Of a stretch of DNA of 64,000 bases, positions 61,854 to 64,000 are shown piece by piece. Position 1 is the stretch's first letter; the number at the start of each line of letters is the position of its first letter. Origin of the DNA: Herbiconiux ginsengi (GTDB lineage Bacteria; Actinomycetota; Actinomycetes; Actinomycetales; Microbacteriaceae); NCBI RefSeq assembly GCF_900107435.1, contig NZ_FNPZ01000003.1, positions 558,001-622,000 of the forward strand, written 5' to 3'. A program made the position numbers and the translations under genes. The notes under the pieces were generated by a model. That model was given only the letters and a program-made list of their open reading frames with translations, was not told the origin of the DNA and ran no database searches.

Positions 61854-63599
61854 ATGAGCACCCCATCGTCTTCGGCACCCGGCGCGGGCTCCGAAGTACC
61901 CAACGAATCCTCTGACAACGCCCCCGAGGGCGTCGACACCGCGGCGGCGGACTCCGCCTCGCTCGACACCGTCGCGATCGACACCGTCGCGATCGACATC
62001 CGCGAGCTGCTGAGGGCGGATGCCGAAGCGGCCGCCGCCGAGGCCGAGTTCGCCGACACCGACCTCGACGCCACGGATGCCGCCGCAGCGGAGGCGGCCG
62101 ACGCCACGCCCGCCGCGGACCCGGCACCCGCCTTCGACGCGCAGGACACGGGCGCCGGTGCCGGACGCCCGCGCACACTCGCCGAGAAGGTGTGGGACGA
62201 CCACCTCGTCGTGAAGGGCGAGAACGGCAGCCCCGACCTGCTCTACATCGACCTGCACCTGGTGCACGAGGTCACGAGCCCCCAGGCCTTCGACGGCCTG
62301 CGCGCGGAGGGCCGCCCGGTGCGACGCCTCGACCTCACCATCGCGACCGAAGACCACAACACCCCCACCCTGGCCATCGACAAGCCGATCGCCGACCTCA
62401 CCAGCCGCACCCAGATCGACACCCTCCGCGCCAACGCGAAGGAGTTCGGCGTGCGGCTGCACTCCCTGGGCGACCTGGAGCAGGGCATCGTGCACGTCGT
62501 CGGCCCGCAGCTCGGCCTCACGATGCCCGGCATCACGGTGGTCTGCGGCGATTCGCACACCAGCACGCACGGCGCGTTCGGCGCCATGGCCTTCGGCATC
62601 GGCACGAGCGAGGTCGAGCACGTGCTCGCCACCCAGACCCTGCCGCTCAAGCCCTTCAAGACCATGGCCATCACGGTCGAGGGCACCCTGCGCCCCGGAG
62701 TCACCGCGAAAGACATCATCCTCGCCGTGATCGCCAAGATCGGCACCGGCGGCGGGCAGGGCTACGTGCTCGAATACCGCGGCAGCGCCATCCGTCAGCT
62801 CTCCGTGGAGGGCCGGATGACCATCTGCAACATGTCGATCGAGGCCGGCGCCCGCGCGGGCATGGTGGCCCCCGACGACATCACGTTCGACTACCTGAAG
62901 GGCCGCCCGCACGCGCCAGCCGGGCAGGACTGGGACGACGCGGTCGCCTACTGGCGCACCCTGCAGACCGACGACGACGCGGTGTTCGACGCCGAGGTCT
63001 TCCTCGACGCCGACACCCTGGAGCCCTTCGTCACCTGGGGCACCAACCCGGGGCAGGGCGTGTCGCTGAGCGAGAGCGTGCCCGATCCGTCGACCATCAT
63101 CGACCCCAACGAGCGCGCGAGCGCCGAGCGGGCCCTGGAGTACATGGACCTCGAGGCCGGCACGCCGCTCAAGGAGATCAAGGTCGACGCCGTCTTCATG
63201 GGCTCGTGCACGAACAGCCGCATCGAAGACCTGCGTGCCTTCGCGAGCGTCATCAAGGGTCAGAAGAAGGCCGACGGCGTGCGCGTCATGGTGGTGCCCG
63301 GCAGCGCACGCGTGCGCATCGAGGCCGAGGCCGAGGGCATCGACAAGATCGTCGAGGAGTTCGGCGCCGAATGGCGCTTCGCGGGCTGCTCGATGTGTCT
63401 CGGCATGAATCCCGACCAGCTCGCGCCGGGGGAGCGCTGCGCCAGCACCTCCAACCGCAACTTCGAGGGCCGTCAGGGCAAGGGCGGCCGCACCCACCTG
63501 GTGTCGCCGCTGGTGGCCGCAGCGACCGCCATCCGGGGCACGCTCTCGAGCGTCTCCGACCTCAACGAAGACGCCAAGCGCGAGACTGTAGGAGCCTGA
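61854..63599 (+). CDS. leuC: 3-isopropylmalate dehydratase large subunit with acidic N-terminal extension
   Basis: The enzyme isomerises 2-isopropylmalate to 3-isopropylmalate in leucine synthesis, with LeuD. ATG 61854 follows GAAGGA. The first about 104 residues are an acidic, Ala/Asp-rich, probably unordered extension with a [12 protein letters not shown] repeat; then the normal LeuC begins ([15 protein letters not shown]). LeuC marks: [42 protein letters not shown], and [10 protein letters not shown] (Fe-S cluster Cys in G-S-C-T-N-S and C-x2-C). No other in-frame start fits before the LeuC body. leuD follows 2 bp on. Confidence 0.95.
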   Translation: MSTPSSSAPGAGSEVPNESSDNAPEGVDTAAADSASLDTVAIDTVAIDIRELLRADAEAAAAEAEFADTDLDATDAAAAEAADATPAADPAPAFDAQDTGAGAGRPRTLAEKVWDDHLVVKGENGSPDLLYIDLHLVHEVTSPQAFDGLRAEGRPVRRLDLTIATEDHNTPTLAIDKPIADLTSRTQIDTLRANAKEFGVRLHSLGDLEQGIVHVVGPQLGLTMPGITVVCGDSHTSTHGAFGAMAFGIGTSEVEHVLATQTLPLKPFKTMAITVEGTLRPGVTAKDIILAVIAKIGTGGGQGYVLEYRGSAIRQLSVEGRMTICNMSIEAGARAGMVAPDDITFDYLKGRPHAPAGQDWDDAVAYWRTLQTDDDAVFDAEVFLDADTLEPFVTWGTNPGQGVSLSESVPDPSTIIDPNERASAERALEYMDLEAGTPLKEIKVDAVFMGSCTNSRIEDLRAFASVIKGQKKADGVRVMVVPGSARVRIEAEAEGIDKIVEEFGAEWRFAGCSMCLGMNPDQLAPGERCASTSNRNFEGRQGKGGRTHLVSPLVAAATAIRGTLSSVSDLNEDAKRETVGA

Positions 63600-63601
63600 C
63601 C

Positions 63602-64000
63602 ATGGAGAAGATCAGCACTCTGACCGGCGTCGCCGTGCCGCTGAAGCGCGGGAACGTCGACACCGACCAGATCATCCCGGCCGTCTACCTCAAGCGCGTG
63701 ACGAAGACGGGCTTCGAAGACGCCCTGTTCGCCGCCTGGCGCGGCGACCCCGAGTTCGTGCTCAACCAGGAGCCGTACAAGAACGGAAAGGTGCTCATCG
63801 CCGGGCCCGATTTCGGCACCGGATCGAGCCGCGAGCACGCCGTCTGGGCGCTCCGCGACTACGGCTTCACGGCCGTACTGAGCGCGCGTTTCGGCGACAT
63901 CTTCCGGGGCAACTCGGGCAAGCAGGGTCTGCTCACGGGACAGGTCGACGAGGCCGACATCGAGAGGCTCTGGGCCGCCATCGAGGCGCAGCCGGGCATC
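63602..64000 (+). CDS. leuD: 3-isopropylmalate dehydratase small subunit, partial
   Basis: ATG 63602, two bases after the leuC stop. The visible 133 codons show the LeuD pattern: [46 protein letters not shown] (G-T-G-S-S-R-E-H, substrate loop) and [20 protein letters not shown]. It is the small subunit of the LeuCD enzyme, in an operon with leuC. The gene continues past the right edge of the window. Confidence 0.95.
   Translation, partial: MEKISTLTGVAVPLKRGNVDTDQIIPAVYLKRVTKTGFEDALFAAWRGDPEFVLNQEPYKNGKVLIAGPDFGTGSSREHAVWALRDYGFTAVLSARFGDIFRGNSGKQGLLTGQVDEADIERLWAAIEAQPGI

Noticed and set aside
1-64000. CRISPR array
   Set aside because: No set of short direct repeats with regular unique spacers was seen; the only tandem repeat is the coding 27-bp unit at 30934.

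Overview
The window is high-GC actinobacterial DNA. Family-level features point to Microbacteriaceae: leuC-leuD close to tRNA-Glu(CTC), very GC-rich third codon positions, actinobacterial SDR/acyl-CoA and ECF gene types, a PadR-DUF4097 pair and a LAXTG-type sorting signal. A predicted five-gene set for cyclohexylcarbonyl-CoA would fit genera reported to make omega-cyclohexyl fatty acids (Curtobacterium; Herbiconiux from memory). The genus is an inference.

Region 1 (1 to about 14.3 kb) is an accessory island. Its base composition is visibly lower: two 60-base lines counted by hand gave 53% and 63% GC, against 73% for a line in the core. It carries many small single genes on both strands. Several belong to families common as orphan immunity proteins of polymorphic or contact-dependent toxins (Tdi1/DUF1851-like, DUF4279, DUF4265, DUF6188, DUF2716, YrhB/Imm35-like), with small membrane proteins, a secreted protein, a lipoprotein and two frameshifted genes. 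At its right end are two divergent ribbon-helix-helix regulators around a perfect 16-bp palindrome, a zinc-ribbon miniprotein, an HNH-like protein, and an overlapping HEPN plus TIR/deoxyribosyltransferase-like pair that is a candidate defence module.

Region 2 (14.3-19.5 kb) is an iron-siderophore uptake locus: siderophore-interacting reductase, two FecCD permeases, ATPase and binding lipoprotein, with two DtxR/IdeR-type iron boxes. Region 3 (19.8-34.7 kb) is mixed: a membrane protein with a septum-formation-like tail, a methyltransferase, an ECF42-type sigma factor with its DGPF/YCII partner and a RibD-like reductase, a patatin, a ClC-type channel, a secreted coiled-coil protein, a solitary PemK/MazF protein, an HD protein, a NarL-type two-component pair and an azoreductase.

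Region 4 (34.8-42.2 kb, minus strand) is a tight operon of an EPSP-synthase-like enzyme, acyl-CoA ligase, acyl-CoA dehydrogenase, FabL/ChcA-like SDR and dienoyl-CoA-reductase-like flavoprotein. The set matches the shikimate-to-cyclohexylcarbonyl-CoA genes known from Streptomyces antibiotic clusters. Region 5 (42.3-44.3 kb) is an ECF sigma/anti-sigma pair facing a lipoprotein gene, with matching TGAAC-N17-CGT promoters on both strands.

Region 6 (44.3-64 kb) holds an acyl-CoA synthetase, a glycine-rich LAXTG wall protein, a carotenoid-type oxidoreductase, an MBL hydrolase, a lipid kinase, tRNA-Glu, an FBP zinc protein, a GH15 trehalase-like enzyme, an M23 peptidase, DUF4097-PadR, a YqhA-like protein, TerC behind a yybP-ykoY-type manganese riboswitch, an endonuclease-like protein, and leuC (with a long acidic N-terminal extension) followed by leuD running off the window. 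Two dispersed repeat families run through the core: palindromic hairpins sharing a GAYYCGTC tip (one inside a coding sequence), and a structured element with conserved GACCCAGGGTGA and GAACATGTCGC blocks around variable stems.
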